From: Pseudomonas sp. GL-B-19
Lineage (GTDB): Bacteria; Pseudomonadota; Gammaproteobacteria; Pseudomonadales; Pseudomonadaceae
DNA: 64,000 bases
NCBI RefSeq assembly: GCF_019956415.1
Contig: NZ_JAHBDK010000019.1
Location: forward strand, 1 to 64,000
Direction of reading: 5' to 3'
Below the pieces are notes generated by a model that had not been told where the DNA came from, did no database searches, and saw only the letters and a list, made by a program, of their open reading frames with translations. The position numbers and the translations under genes were made by a program. Every line of letters begins with the position of its first letter. Position 1 is the first letter of the stretch. This document shows positions 8,920 to 18,016 of the stretch, one piece after another.

Positions 8920-10872
8920 ATGAACAGGACCATCAAAATCAGCGGTTGTGTGATGGCAGTCGGGGCCGTGCTGATCAGCCTCGGCGTCTGGCGCACCGCA
9001 CCGCCCGACATGCCGAGCAAGGTCGCCCTGCCGGACACCTGGAGCAGCCAGAGTCTCTCCCGTGACGGTATTTCGGTGGCGCTCGAGGTCAAGCCGTTAG
9101 CCGGGGGCGGCGTGCTGCGCGAAGGTGAGTTCGCCGACGTGCAGTTCCGGGTCAACGACAGTGCCTCGGGCCAGCCGTTGTCGGGCGTCAATCCCGGCGC
9201 CTGGCTCGACCCCGAAACCGTCGCCGCCGACCAGGCCCAGGGCCGTGAGCAAAGCTGCAAGTCGCGGGTCGGGGTGTTCCTCAAATCCAGCATTGGCGCG
9301 CGGCCGTTACTGGACCTCAACAGCTATTTTCTGCTGGTGATGAATCGCGATGCTAGCGTTTCGGTGGTCGACCCGTCGGTATCTGTGGGGGGCATCACCA
9401 GCACCATGGCACGGATCAACCTCAAACAGCCGCCGATGGATTGGGTGACCCCGAAGGACAACAAACGGGTGTTTGTGTCGATGCCGACGGCCGGGGAAGT
9501 GGCGGTGATCGACAGCGAGCAATTCAAGTTGCTGGAGTCGGTGACTGCCGGCAGCAACCCGGTGCGTGTGGCCCTGCAACCGGATGAGCGTCTGCTGTGG
9601 GTCGGCAACAATGCGTCGAAAGCCGACGAGTCCGGCGTCACGGTGATCGACACCCACAGCCTCAAGACCCTCAAACACCTGGCCACCGGGGCCGGGCATC
9701 ACGAAATCGCCTTTAGCAAGGACAGCCGCTTTGCCTTCGTCACCAACCGCGACGACGGCACATTGAGCATCATCGACATCGCCAGCCTGACCGTGAGCAA
9801 ACAACTTAAGAGCGGCTCGCACCCGCTATCGGTGGCGTACTCGCCACTGTCCCAGGCGGTGTATGTCGCTGATGGCCAGGACGGCACCGTGACCGTGGTC
9901 GACAGCGCCAGCCTGGCGGTGCGCCGGGTGATCAAGGTAAAGCAGGGCCTTGGGCCGATAGGGTTCAGCGATGACGGTCGATTCGGCATTGTGCTCAACA
10001 CGCTGGAGAACCAGGCCTCGGTAATCGACGCCGCCACCGACTCGCTGATCCATGAAGTAGACGTGTCGGCCGAGCCGTATCAAGTGGTGTTCACCAAAGC
10101 GTATGCCTATGTACGCGGACTGGCGTCGGCCAAAGTCACGATGATCAACCTGTCGTCGCTGGGCCAGGGTCGCACGCCGATCAGCCAGGGTTTCGAAGCC
10201 GGGCCGCAGCCGCCACGGCTGGCCGGTGATCTGCCGCTGGCGTCGAGCCTGGCGGTGTCGCGGGACGACAACGCGGTGTTTGTGGTCAATCCGGTCGACA
10301 ACACCACCTATTTCTACGCCGAAGGCATGAATGCGCCGATGTCCGGCTACCCCAATCGCGGGCAAGTGGCACGGGCGGCGATGGTTATCGACCGTAGCCT
10401 GCGCGAGGTCGAACCGGGGCTGTACAGCGCGCGGATCAAGCTGCCCTCGGCCGGGCGTTTCGACGTGGCGTTTCTGCTCAACCAACCGAACATCATCCAT
10501 TGCTTCACGGCATTGGTTGAGCCCGACAAACAACTCGTCCAGCACGCTGGCGTGCCCAAAGTGGAGTTCATGCTCGACAAGGCCACGACCGCCATCGGCA
10601 GCCCTTACGTGGTGCGCTTTCGCATCGTCGAGGGCCAGCAGAAGGCCCGGCGCAGCGGGGTCAAGGATGTACAGGTGCGCTACTTCCTCGCCCCGACTTC
10701 ACGGGTTCAGGAAGTCGCCGCCCTCGACGTGGGCAACGGCATCTATGAGGCTCCAGTGACCCTGGACCAGAACGGTGCGTGGTACTTGCACGTCCGTGCG
10801 GTGTCGCTGGGTGCGAATTTTGACGACAAGACTTTTGCCAGCGTGCGGGTTCTGCCCGGCAATATGAACTGA
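8920..10872 (+). CDS. Exported YncE-like beta-propeller protein
   Basis: 650 residues. The ATG at 8920 follows GAGGAGGGGAGAGG. An N-terminal membrane/signal segment (about 8-25) is followed by repeated YVTN-type beta-propeller blades (KRVFVSMPTAGEVAVIDSEQ, DGTLSIIDIASLTV, QDGTVTVVDSASLAV). The C-terminal 200 residues form a separate beta-rich domain. Such propellers occur with cytochrome or copper enzymes, for example cytochrome d1-like domains, but I see no heme CxxCH here. Its place right after mnxG suggests a periplasmic accessory or docking role (inference). Exact function unknown. Confidence 0.75.
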   Translation: MNRTIKISGCVMAVGAVLISLGVWRTAPPDMPSKVALPDTWSSQSLSRDGISVALEVKPLAGGGVLREGEFADVQFRVNDSASGQPLSGVNPGAWLDPETVAADQAQGREQSCKSRVGVFLKSSIGARPLLDLNSYFLLVMNRDASVSVVDPSVSVGGITSTMARINLKQPPMDWVTPKDNKRVFVSMPTAGEVAVIDSEQFKLLESVTAGSNPVRVALQPDERLLWVGNNASKADESGVTVIDTHSLKTLKHLATGAGHHEIAFSKDSRFAFVTNRDDGTLSIIDIASLTVSKQLKSGSHPLSVAYSPLSQAVYVADGQDGTVTVVDSASLAVRRVIKVKQGLGPIGFSDDGRFGIVLNTLENQASVIDAATDSLIHEVDVSAEPYQVVFTKAYAYVRGLASAKVTMINLSSLGQGRTPISQGFEAGPQPPRLAGDLPLASSLAVSRDDNAVFVVNPVDNTTYFYAEGMNAPMSGYPNRGQVARAAMVIDRSLREVEPGLYSARIKLPSAGRFDVAFLLNQPNIIHCFTALVEPDKQLVQHAGVPKVEFMLDKATTAIGSPYVVRFRIVEGQQKARRSGVKDVQVRYFLAPTSRVQEVAALDVGNGIYEAPVTLDQNGAWYLHVRAVSLGANFDDKTFASVRVLPGNMN

Positions 10873-10885
10873 AGAGGACACTGAC

Positions 10886-11542
10886 ATGAACCGTTTCGCA
10901 CATCGTGGATTGCTGACGTTCTGCCTGTTGACTGCCGGTATCGGTCTAGCCCTGGCGCACTCGGCGGATGAGCATGCCGGGCACGACATGCCGGCCCAAA
11001 GCGCCAGTTCCGAAAGTGCCCAGGTCAAATTCGCCGATGTGGCACTGGTGGACCAGGACGGTAAACCGGTGCGCCTGGAAAAGGACCTGATCAGCAACAA
11101 AATCGTGGTCATGAGCTTCATCTACACCAGTTGCACCACGGTGTGCCCGGTGGTGTCCTCGATCATGGGCAAGGTGCAAAAACAACTGGGTGCGCGGGTC
11201 GGCGGCGAGGTGCAACTGGTGTCGATCAGCGTCGACCCGCAGCGCGACGACGCCAAACGCCTGAACGACTACGCCCGCAACTTCCAGAATGGCCCGGGCT
11301 GGAGTTGGCTGACCGGCAGTTCGGAGTCGATCAATGAAACCCTCAAAGGCCTGGGCTCGTTCAGTGGTGACTTCAAGAACCATCAGCCATTGATCCTCGT
11401 CGGCGACGGCAACAGCCGTCACTGGACACGCTACTACGGGTTCACCGACCCGGCGGTGCTGACTCGTGAGGTCGAGAAACTTAGCGGCCAGCGCAATACC
11501 CACGTCAAACACACCGCCATTGCCATGGAGCAACAGCCATGA
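10886..11542 (+). CDS. SCO1/SenC-type copper chaperone, first copy
   Basis: 218 residues with a signal peptide ending near LALAHS and a His-rich mature N-terminus (HSADEHAGHDM). The thioredoxin-like core has the copper-binding C83-x3-C87 in TSCTTVCPV. SCO proteins deliver copper to, or reduce cysteines of, cuproenzymes, classically the CuA site of cytochrome c oxidase. In this operon the likely client is MnxG (inference). It lies 13 bases after the propeller gene with AGAGGACACTGAC before the ATG, and overlaps the next SCO gene by 4 bases. Confidence 0.88.
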   Translation: MNRFAHRGLLTFCLLTAGIGLALAHSADEHAGHDMPAQSASSESAQVKFADVALVDQDGKPVRLEKDLISNKIVVMSFIYTSCTTVCPVVSSIMGKVQKQLGARVGGEVQLVSISVDPQRDDAKRLNDYARNFQNGPGWSWLTGSSESINETLKGLGSFSGDFKNHQPLILVGDGNSRHWTRYYGFTDPAVLTREVEKLSGQRNTHVKHTAIAMEQQP

Positions 11543-12159
11543 GAGCGCTCGCCTTGACCCTCATGTCGATGTGCTTTGGCCTGTTCAGCTTGACGGCATT
11601 TGCCCACGAAGGGCACGAAGACGCCGCGCCAGCGGTGGCTGCCGCGCAACCGGCGACCGGCACGCACGATGCACAAACCTGGTTCACCGACACGCCGTTG
11701 CAGGATCAGAACGGCGAGACCTTGCGTTTCTACAGTGACGTGCTGCAAAACCGCGTGGTGCTGCTGAACGTGATTTTCACCAGTTGCAACGATGCCTGCC
11801 CGCTGATCACCCGCAAGCTCAAGGAAGTGCGTGAGTTGCTGGGCGACAAGGCGGATGGCATCACCTTTATCTCCCTTACCAGTGATCCGCTGCGTGATAC
11901 ACCGGCGGTACTCAAGGCCTATACCTTGAAGCAGGGCGTCGATGGGCCCCACTGGCTTTTTCTTACCGGCGACAAGGCGCAAATGGACCTTGTCCTGGGG
12001 CGTATCGGCCAGATTGTGCCGACCCCCGAACAGCATTCAACGCAGTTGATCGTCGGTGATGTGGCGAACAAGCGCTGGAGCAAAATCCGCCCCGATGCCC
12101 CGGCCGCCGCCATTGCTCAGCGCTTGCAGTTGCTGACCATGCCCGTGGCCGGTCGCTGA
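11539..12159 (+). CDS. SCO1/SenC-type copper chaperone, second copy
   Basis: 206 residues, signal peptide ending FAHEGHED, copper site C83-x3-C87 in TSCNDACPL. It is a diverged paralog of the preceding gene with the same cysteine positions and an ATGA overlap, so it is translationally coupled. Two different SCO proteins in a row may split copper binding and thiol reduction or serve different copper sites of MnxG (inference). Confidence 0.88.
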   Translation: MRALALTLMSMCFGLFSLTAFAHEGHEDAAPAVAAAQPATGTHDAQTWFTDTPLQDQNGETLRFYSDVLQNRVVLLNVIFTSCNDACPLITRKLKEVRELLGDKADGITFISLTSDPLRDTPAVLKAYTLKQGVDGPHWLFLTGDKAQMDLVLGRIGQIVPTPEQHSTQLIVGDVANKRWSKIRPDAPAAAIAQRLQLLTMPVAGR

Positions 12160-12168
12160 GTGCGCGCC

Positions 12169-13719
12169 ATGAAAACCTCCCTCGTCCTCGGCCTTCTACT
12201 GCTTGGCGGCATTCCTTTCGCCGCCCATGCATTAGCGTTGACCCCCAGCGAAAGTGCGGGCAAACGCCTGTACCGCGAAGGCGTGTCCGAGAGTGGTGAA
12301 CCGGTCATGGCACGGGTCGGTGCCGCCGATATGCTGCTGCCGGCCAGCAGCTTGCCGTGCGCCAACTGTCATGGCGCTGACGGTCAGGGGCGGCCGGAAG
12401 GCGGGGTACGTCCCCCGGACATCAGTTGGTCGCGCCTCTCCAGCCGCTATGGCCAGGAGCAAATCAACGGCCGCGACTATCCGTCTTACACCGAGGGCAC
12501 GCTGGCTCGCGCCATTGCGCAAGGTCGCGACTCAGCCAACAACCGACTCGACCCGGCGATGCCGCGGTTCGTGCTGTCGATGAAAGATCAACGCAACCTC
12601 ACGGCCTACCTCAAGCGTGTGGCCGAAGACCGCGACCCCGGTTTGACCGCCGACAGTTTGCACTTGGGTACGTTGTTGCCCAGTCAGGGACCCTTGGCAG
12701 ACGAGGGCGTCACCGTAGCGGCAGTGCTCAAGGGCAGCGTGGCCCGGATTAATGCGGCGGGTGGCATCCATGGTCGGCAATTGCGCCTGACCATTCTCGA
12801 TCCTGGCCTGGACCGCGCGAGCGCCGAGTGGGCGCTGGACCAATTGATCGAGCAGGAGCAAGTGTTCGCCCTGATTGCACCGCTGGCACCGGCGCTGGAC
12901 GCGGACCTGGCGGCGCGTCTGGAACAGGTGGGAATTCCGCTGATCGGGCCGCTTTCGTTGCAGGGCTCGGCGCAGGCCAGTCGGCAAATCTTTGAACCGT
13001 TGCCGGGGCTGCGCGAACAGCTGATCGCCCTGGCCAACTACGCTGCGGCCAGTTTGCGTGTGCTCCAGGGGCCGACGCTGATTACCTACCCGGACGAACC
13101 GAGCCAACGGTTGGCGGCGCAAAACCTCGGTCAGTACTTGCAAGATAACGCCTGGAAACAGGTGCGCCTGCAAGCCTGGGACGAGGCCCAAGACGAACTG
13201 CCGCTGGGCTCGCGGTCGGTGTTTTACCTGGGCAGCGGCAGCGGCTTCTGTCGTCTGGCCGAACGTTTGCAAACGGCGGGGCAGGTGCCTTATCTGTTCG
13301 CCGCGTCGAATCAGGTGGCCGGTGAGGTATTGAATGTGCCCAGTGGATTTTCCCGTCGGTTGTTTTTGGCCTACCCGTTCGTGCCCAGTGACTGGACGCT
13401 GGCCGGACGCCTGGCGCTGACGCAATTGCGCGAAAAACAGGGACTAGGCGGTCAGCACTCAGTGCTGCAAGTCGGCGCCTACAGTTCGATGCAACTGTTG
13501 AGTGAAGGCATGAAGCAGGCCGGGCGCGACGCCAGCCGCGAGAAGCTCATCAGTGCCCTGGAAGGCCTGCACGATTTCGATACCGGGCTGACCCCGCTGA
13601 TCAGCTTTGGCCCGGGTCGACGCCAGGGCTTGAGTGGAGCGCATGTCGTCACGGTGGACCTGCCCGGCCAGCGCTTCTTCCTGGTTGCCCCCTACAAACC
13701 CATTAGAGTCATGCCTTGA
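12169..13719 (+). CDS. Fusion of cytochrome c and branched-chain-type periplasmic binding domain
   Basis: 516 residues. After a signal peptide (ending AAHALA) comes a c-type heme domain with C64-A-N-C-H68 and a candidate Met ligand (AMPRFVLSMKDQRN). From about residue 160 there is a type I periplasmic-binding fold (LGTLLPSQGPLADEG; AAVLKGSVARINAAGGIHG), typical of LivJ-like receptors. It could pass electrons from MnxG while sensing a ligand. No permease genes are nearby, so transport is unlikely. Start chosen at ATG 12169; GTG 12160, nearly touching the upstream stop, is possible. Confidence 0.8.
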   Translation: MKTSLVLGLLLLGGIPFAAHALALTPSESAGKRLYREGVSESGEPVMARVGAADMLLPASSLPCANCHGADGQGRPEGGVRPPDISWSRLSSRYGQEQINGRDYPSYTEGTLARAIAQGRDSANNRLDPAMPRFVLSMKDQRNLTAYLKRVAEDRDPGLTADSLHLGTLLPSQGPLADEGVTVAAVLKGSVARINAAGGIHGRQLRLTILDPGLDRASAEWALDQLIEQEQVFALIAPLAPALDADLAARLEQVGIPLIGPLSLQGSAQASRQIFEPLPGLREQLIALANYAAASLRVLQGPTLITYPDEPSQRLAAQNLGQYLQDNAWKQVRLQAWDEAQDELPLGSRSVFYLGSGSGFCRLAERLQTAGQVPYLFAASNQVAGEVLNVPSGFSRRLFLAYPFVPSDWTLAGRLALTQLREKQGLGGQHSVLQVGAYSSMQLLSEGMKQAGRDASREKLISALEGLHDFDTGLTPLISFGPGRRQGLSGAHVVTVDLPGQRFFLVAPYKPIRVMP

Positions 13720-13732
13720 ACGGAGGCCGATC

Positions 13733-14686
13733 ATGAAACTCAACACTGTGCTGATACTGCTGACACTGTGGGCTTCGGTGGCGTTCTGCAGCAACGGGCC
13801 GGCTGCTGCGCGGGTCAATGGAGAAGAGATTTCCGAATTCCGCCTGGAGCGCTATTTCGCCGAATTCCTCGAAGATCAGGGCCGGGCTGTGGGCAACATT
13901 CGTAACCCCAAGGCCTACAAGCAACTGCGTCAGAAGGCGCTGGATGCGTTGATCGACAAGGAGTTGTTGTGGCAGGAAGCGGTCAAGCGCGGCGTGGTGA
14001 TCAGCGACGCCGACGTGCAAAACCAGGTCGCCCAGACCCGGCAAGCGATCGGTGGGCCTGAGGTGTTTGCCCGCCGGCTCGAAGACGCCGGTTTCGATGA
14101 AGCCGGTTTTACCGAATACACCCGCCGTGAGTTGGCGGCCCAGCAGGTCTTTGCCGACCTGATTCAGGTGGACAAGCCGGATGAAAAACAGGTCAGGGCG
14201 TTTTACGAGGAACACCGCGCCGACATAAGCCGGCCGGAAGAAATCCAGGCCCGGCACATTCTGATCAAGGTGCCCCAGGGTGCCGATGCCGCCACAGTGG
14301 AAGCGGCACGGCTACGCTTGATAGAGATGCGCGTGAAAATTAGCCAGGGCGAAGACTTTGCCAGCGTTGCCCAGGCCGGCTCCGAAGACGCGACTGCCAG
14401 CGAAGGTGGGGACTTGGGCACTTTCCCTCGTGGGCGCATGATGCCGGAGTTCGAAGCAGCGGCTTTTGCTCTGGCGCCGGGTGACGTCAGTGAGCCGGTG
14501 CGCACGCCACTGGGTTGGCATTTGATTTACCTAAAGAACCACTGGGATGCGGCCGATGTCACAGAAACGCAGGGGCTTGAAATGGTACGGGCGTACCTTG
14601 CCCGGCAGGAACAGGCTCAGGCTCGCCTGCAAGTCTTGGCGCAGCTTCGATCAAGCAATCGAATCGAACGGATTGATGATGATTAA
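13733..14686 (+). CDS. Periplasmic parvulin-type peptidyl-prolyl isomerase (PpiC/SurA-like)
   Basis: 317 residues. The ATG follows CGGAGG. The signal peptide ends near GPAAA, a SurA-like helical N-domain spans about 25-150, and the rotamase domain spans about 180-280 (QARHILIKVP, EGGDLGTFPRGRMMPEFE, VRTPLGWHLIYL). It is a folding helper acting outside the inner membrane. As last gene of the mnxG operon it is a natural candidate foldase for the very large oxidase or its secretion partners (inference). Confidence 0.88.
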   Translation: MKLNTVLILLTLWASVAFCSNGPAAARVNGEEISEFRLERYFAEFLEDQGRAVGNIRNPKAYKQLRQKALDALIDKELLWQEAVKRGVVISDADVQNQVAQTRQAIGGPEVFARRLEDAGFDEAGFTEYTRRELAAQQVFADLIQVDKPDEKQVRAFYEEHRADISRPEEIQARHILIKVPQGADAATVEAARLRLIEMRVKISQGEDFASVAQAGSEDATASEGGDLGTFPRGRMMPEFEAAAFALAPGDVSEPVRTPLGWHLIYLKNHWDAADVTETQGLEMVRAYLARQEQAQARLQVLAQLRSSNRIERIDDD

Positions 14687-14695
14687 CGCTTGTCC

Positions 14696-14709
14696 CCCCA
14701 ATAGTGGGG
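14696..14709. promoter_or_regulatory. Upstream activator palindrome, secretion operon, site 1
   Basis: CCCCAATAGTGGGG, identical to the site upstream of mnxG. It lies just after the parvulin stop and about 115 bases before the -24/-12 element at 14825. Confidence 0.6.
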
Positions 14710-14736
14710 AAAGCATCATTGCAAATCCTGACGCTT

Positions 14737-14750
14737 CCCCGTTTTTGGGG
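14737..14750. promoter_or_regulatory. Upstream activator palindrome, secretion operon, site 2
   Basis: CCCCGTTTTTGGGG, same CCCC-N6-GGGG layout, 41 bases (about four helical turns) from site 1, as expected for a pair of enhancer-binding-protein sites on one DNA face. Confidence 0.55.
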
Positions 14751-14824
14751 GACGGAATTCGTGAGCGAAAAAGTTTTATCATGAGAATCAAAGAGATGTT
14801 CCGGTCGAAAACCGGCTCTCAGTC

Positions 14825-14840
14825 TGGCATGAAGTGTGCG
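14825..14840 (+). promoter_or_regulatory. Candidate sigma-54 promoter of the secretion operon
   Basis: TGGCATGAAGTGTGCG has the -24 TGGCAT element and a GC 10 bases later (-12 box GTGC rather than TTGC). It lies 66 bases before the TTG start of the regulator gene. Confidence 0.55.
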
Positions 14841-14905
14841 TTAGCCTAATTAGGGCACGTACTCCCAGGCACGAATATCGGACCTGTGGTTACAAGGAGT
14901 CGACC

Positions 14906-15439
14906 TTGTTGAACAAAATATTGGTTGTTGAAGACGAACAGCTGCTTGCACAAAACCTCCAGGATTATCTGGCGGCGCAAGGGCTGGAAGTCCTGGTAGC
15001 GAACGACGGTGCGAAGGCTATCGGCGAAGTCGAAAGATTTGCACCCGACGTGATGGTGTTCGATTACCGCTTGCCCGATATGGAAGGCTTTGAGGTGCTC
15101 GATGCCGTCCGCCAGAACAGGAAGTGCCACTATGTGTTGATTACCGGGCACCCAACCGCTGAAGTATGTGAGCGGGCCCGGCAACTGGGAGTCAGCCATA
15201 TCCTGTTCAAACCATTTCCTTTGGCGGAATTGGCCCGTGCAGTCTGTGACCTTTTAGGGATGAAGCGCGAACCCAGAACGGGCGTAAGCACCTCCGAAGG
15301 ATTCGTCGAGCGACGCCAGAGCAGGAACGAGAGTTTCCCGCTGCAGTTGTACGACGGTAGTTGGGTGCTTGCGGATCGCCGAAAAAAAACTTCGGCCTCC
15401 ATGGCGCCAGACGACGAACAACTGCTCACCGGGGAGTAA
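14906..15439 (+). CDS. Stand-alone receiver-domain response regulator
   Basis: 177 residues. There is no suitable ATG; TTG 14906 (or 14909) follows AAGGAG and fits downstream of the promoter candidate. It has a standard CheY-like receiver with phospho-acceptor D53 (VFDYRLPD) and the conserved Lys in ILFKPF. After about residue 120 only a 55-residue polar tail remains (RRQSRNESFPL), with no recognisable DNA-binding or enzymatic domain. It precedes gspE by 85 bases and may tune the secretion ATPase or act in phosphorelay with the MnxS kinases (inference). Confidence 0.8.
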   Translation: MLNKILVVEDEQLLAQNLQDYLAAQGLEVLVANDGAKAIGEVERFAPDVMVFDYRLPDMEGFEVLDAVRQNRKCHYVLITGHPTAEVCERARQLGVSHILFKPFPLAELARAVCDLLGMKREPRTGVSTSEGFVERRQSRNESFPLQLYDGSWVLADRRKKTSASMAPDDEQLLTGE

Positions 15440-15524
15440 TTGGCGCGACAAGCCGTTCCGGCACCCGCCGCAATGACTCGCCGCGCCGACTGGGCTTAAA
15501 GCCCCGGGTGTTGGAGAGCATTTC

Positions 15525-17231
15525 ATGGACCGTCTATCCCTTGCCGTCGAACCGGCGTTGTTGGAATGCGTACCGTCTCGTTTTTCCAGTGAGCAATTAG
15601 CCCAGGCCCGGGCTCGCGCCACCAGTTCCGGCGAACGGGTACTGGAAGCCCTTGGGGTGTTGAGCGAACTGGCCCCGATGCCCTTCATCCAGTGCCTCGG
15701 CACAACCCTGCACTATCCGGTGCTCGACACCGACAGCCTGTTCAAGGCCATCCCGGTATTCGACCGGGTCACCCTGGCCCAATGCCTCAAGCGCGAATTC
15801 ATCCTGCTGCGTCACGAGGATTCGGTCATTGGCGTGTTTGCCGACCCCTTTGATACAGCGCGCCTGGCCTGGATCGACGACTGCCTGCACGGTGCTCCGC
15901 TGTACCTGGTGCATGCCGACGACCTCAAAGCCTACCTGGCGCGTCACGAAGAGAGCTTCCACGCGGTGGAGTCGCTCAATGCCCAATCCGATACCGGCGT
16001 CGAAATCGATAACCTGCAAAGCCTGTCCCTGACCAGCATCAGCGAAGACGCCAGCGTCGTCGTCAAACTGGTCAACTCGACCCTCTACGACGCCTTGAAA
16101 ATGCACGCCAGTGATATCCACCTGGGCACTACCGGCAGTGGCCTGGTGATCAAGTACCGGATCGATGGCGTGCTGAACAACATCAGTAAAATCCAGGGCA
16201 GCGAATTCGCCGAGCAGGTCATTTCCCGGGTCAAGGTCATGGCCGAACTGGACATCGGCGAAAAACGCGTGCCCCAGGACGGTCGCTTCAAGATCGGTAT
16301 CAGCGGCCGGCAAATCGACTTCCGGGTGTCGATCATGCCGAGCATTTTCGGTGAAGACGCGGTGCTGCGGGTCCTCGACAAACAAGACCTGGCTGACAAG
16401 GTCAACGGCGTGCAATTGCAGGCGCTGGGCTTCGAAGAGGAAACCCTGCGCCAGTTGCGGCGCCTGGCAGCCGAACCTTATGGCATGGTGCTGGTGACCG
16501 GGCCGACCGGTAGCGGCAAAACCACCACGCTGTACGCGATGATCACCGAGATCAACCACGGCGTGGACAAGATCATCACCATCGAAGACCCCGTGGAGTA
16601 TCAACTGCCGGGCGTGCTGCAAATCCCGGTCAATGAAAAGAAAGGCCTGACTTTTGCCCGTGGTTTGCGCTCGATCCTGCGCCATGACCCGGACAAGATC
16701 ATGGTTGGTGAAATCCGCGACCCGGACACCGCGCAAATTGCCGTGCAATCGGCACTCACCGGGCACTTGGTGTTTACCACCATCCACGCCAACAACGTGT
16801 TCGACGTGATCGGTCGTTTCACCCAAATGGAAATCGACCCTTACAGCCTGGTGTCGGCCCTTAACGCGGTGCTGGCGCAGCGCTTGATCCGTCTGGTCTG
16901 CGCCAGTTGCAGTGCGCCGGTCACGCCCACCGACGACGAGTTGCAGGCGTCGGGTCTCGATCCAAAAGAAGTCGGGCACTACCACTTTGTGCATGGCAAG
17001 GGCTGCGGCCACTGCCGGGGCACCGGGTATCGCGGGCGCAGTGCAATCGCCGAGCTGCTGCACCTGGACGATGAGCTGCGGCAAATGATTGTAGAGCGCC
17101 AACCCATTTCGAAAATCAAGGCCCATGCGTGCAAACGTGGCCTGCGCCTGCTGCGCGAGTCGGCACTGGAGCTGGTGCAGCAGGGGCGGACCACGCTCGA
17201 GGAGATCAATCGTGTCACTTTTGTCTCGTGA
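15525..17231 (+). CDS. gspE: Type II secretion ATPase GspE
   Basis: 568 residues, full length. It has an N1E/MshE-type N-domain, then the hexameric AAA-like traffic ATPase: Walker A GPTGSGKTTT (326-335), Asp and Walker B boxes (EDPVEYQLPG, IMVGEIRDPDTA) and the His box (GHLVFTTIHANN). A four-cysteine zinc finger (CASC ... CGHC) marks GspE/PilB/MshE rather than a retraction ATPase. It powers pseudopilus assembly against GspF at the inner membrane. The stop overlaps the next gene by 20 bases. Confidence 0.93.
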   Translation: MDRLSLAVEPALLECVPSRFSSEQLAQARARATSSGERVLEALGVLSELAPMPFIQCLGTTLHYPVLDTDSLFKAIPVFDRVTLAQCLKREFILLRHEDSVIGVFADPFDTARLAWIDDCLHGAPLYLVHADDLKAYLARHEESFHAVESLNAQSDTGVEIDNLQSLSLTSISEDASVVVKLVNSTLYDALKMHASDIHLGTTGSGLVIKYRIDGVLNNISKIQGSEFAEQVISRVKVMAELDIGEKRVPQDGRFKIGISGRQIDFRVSIMPSIFGEDAVLRVLDKQDLADKVNGVQLQALGFEEETLRQLRRLAAEPYGMVLVTGPTGSGKTTTLYAMITEINHGVDKIITIEDPVEYQLPGVLQIPVNEKKGLTFARGLRSILRHDPDKIMVGEIRDPDTAQIAVQSALTGHLVFTTIHANNVFDVIGRFTQMEIDPYSLVSALNAVLAQRLIRLVCASCSAPVTPTDDELQASGLDPKEVGHYHFVHGKGCGHCRGTGYRGRSAIAELLHLDDELRQMIVERQPISKIKAHACKRGLRLLRESALELVQQGRTTLEEINRVTFVS

Positions 17232-18015
17232 TCGGTATATCGCCGTGCTCGGCGCCAGTGGTGTCGGCCTGGGCCAGCGCAAGGGCAGCGAAACCCTGTG
17301 GCTGGGTAGCGTCGGCTTTATCGATGAAGGCTTCCATGCCTGGGCAGTCGCCCTCGAAACCCTCGACCGTTTGCTGGGCGAACACGCTCAGGCCGGTGCG
17401 GAATTGAGTGTGGTTATTTCCGGGCACTTCAGCCGTTTTTGCCTGGTGCCCTGGAGTGAAGAGATCAGTACCCCCGACGAATTGCTCGGGTTCGCCCAAC
17501 TGTGCTTCGAAGACCTTTACGGTGTCCCGGCTCAACCCTGGAGCATCGTGCTGTCGGCCGAGCCTGCGGGTTACGACCGGATCGCCACTGCGCTGCCGCA
17601 AGACTTGCTGACGCGTCTGCGCAGCCTGGTCAGCGGTCGCGACCTGCGCTTGCGTTCGGTGCAGCCGTACCTGATGGCCGCGTTCAACCACTTCGATAAG
17701 AGCTTTGCCGGTGGCGACTTTCTGTTTGTGGTTGCCGAGCCGGTGCGCAGTGTGTTGCTGCTGGCGCGGGAAGGGCGTTGGGTGGCGGTGCGTTCAGTGG
17801 GTAGCAGTGACAGCGATGCCGCACTGACCGCACTGATCGGCCGTGAAAGCCAACTGCAGGCTTCCACCAGCGAACGGCCGTTCAATCTCTACCTGCATGC
17901 CCCGGCGCGCATCGACTCACACCCTGACGTGCCCGGTGTGCAGTTGCGCACCCTTGAAGAAGACCAGACATCCGTACGCGACAGTTTGTACGTCATGTCT
18001 CGGGCGGTGGCCTGA
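17212..18015 (+). CDS. PilM/GspL-like cytoplasmic assembly protein
   Basis: 267 residues, starting at GTG 17212 inside the end of gspE with GAGGAG 8 bases upstream. Sequence similarity is weak. Position between GspE and PilN/PilO-like proteins, size, and a beta-alpha layout (YIAVLGASGVGLGQRKGSET; FLFVVAEPVRSVLLL) suggest the actin-like PilM or the cytoplasmic half of GspL that docks the ATPase. No transmembrane segment is evident. The call rests mainly on gene order. Confidence 0.55.
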   Translation: MSLLSRDRYIAVLGASGVGLGQRKGSETLWLGSVGFIDEGFHAWAVALETLDRLLGEHAQAGAELSVVISGHFSRFCLVPWSEEISTPDELLGFAQLCFEDLYGVPAQPWSIVLSAEPAGYDRIATALPQDLLTRLRSLVSGRDLRLRSVQPYLMAAFNHFDKSFAGGDFLFVVAEPVRSVLLLAREGRWVAVRSVGSSDSDAALTALIGRESQLQASTSERPFNLYLHAPARIDSHPDVPGVQLRTLEEDQTSVRDSLYVMSRAVA

Positions 18016-18016
18016 C

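Noticed and set aside
15597..17282. A 561-codon minus-strand open frame opposite gspE
   Set aside because: It mirrors gspE almost exactly, and composition (His, Gln, Val, Asp) is that of a reverse-complement shadow.
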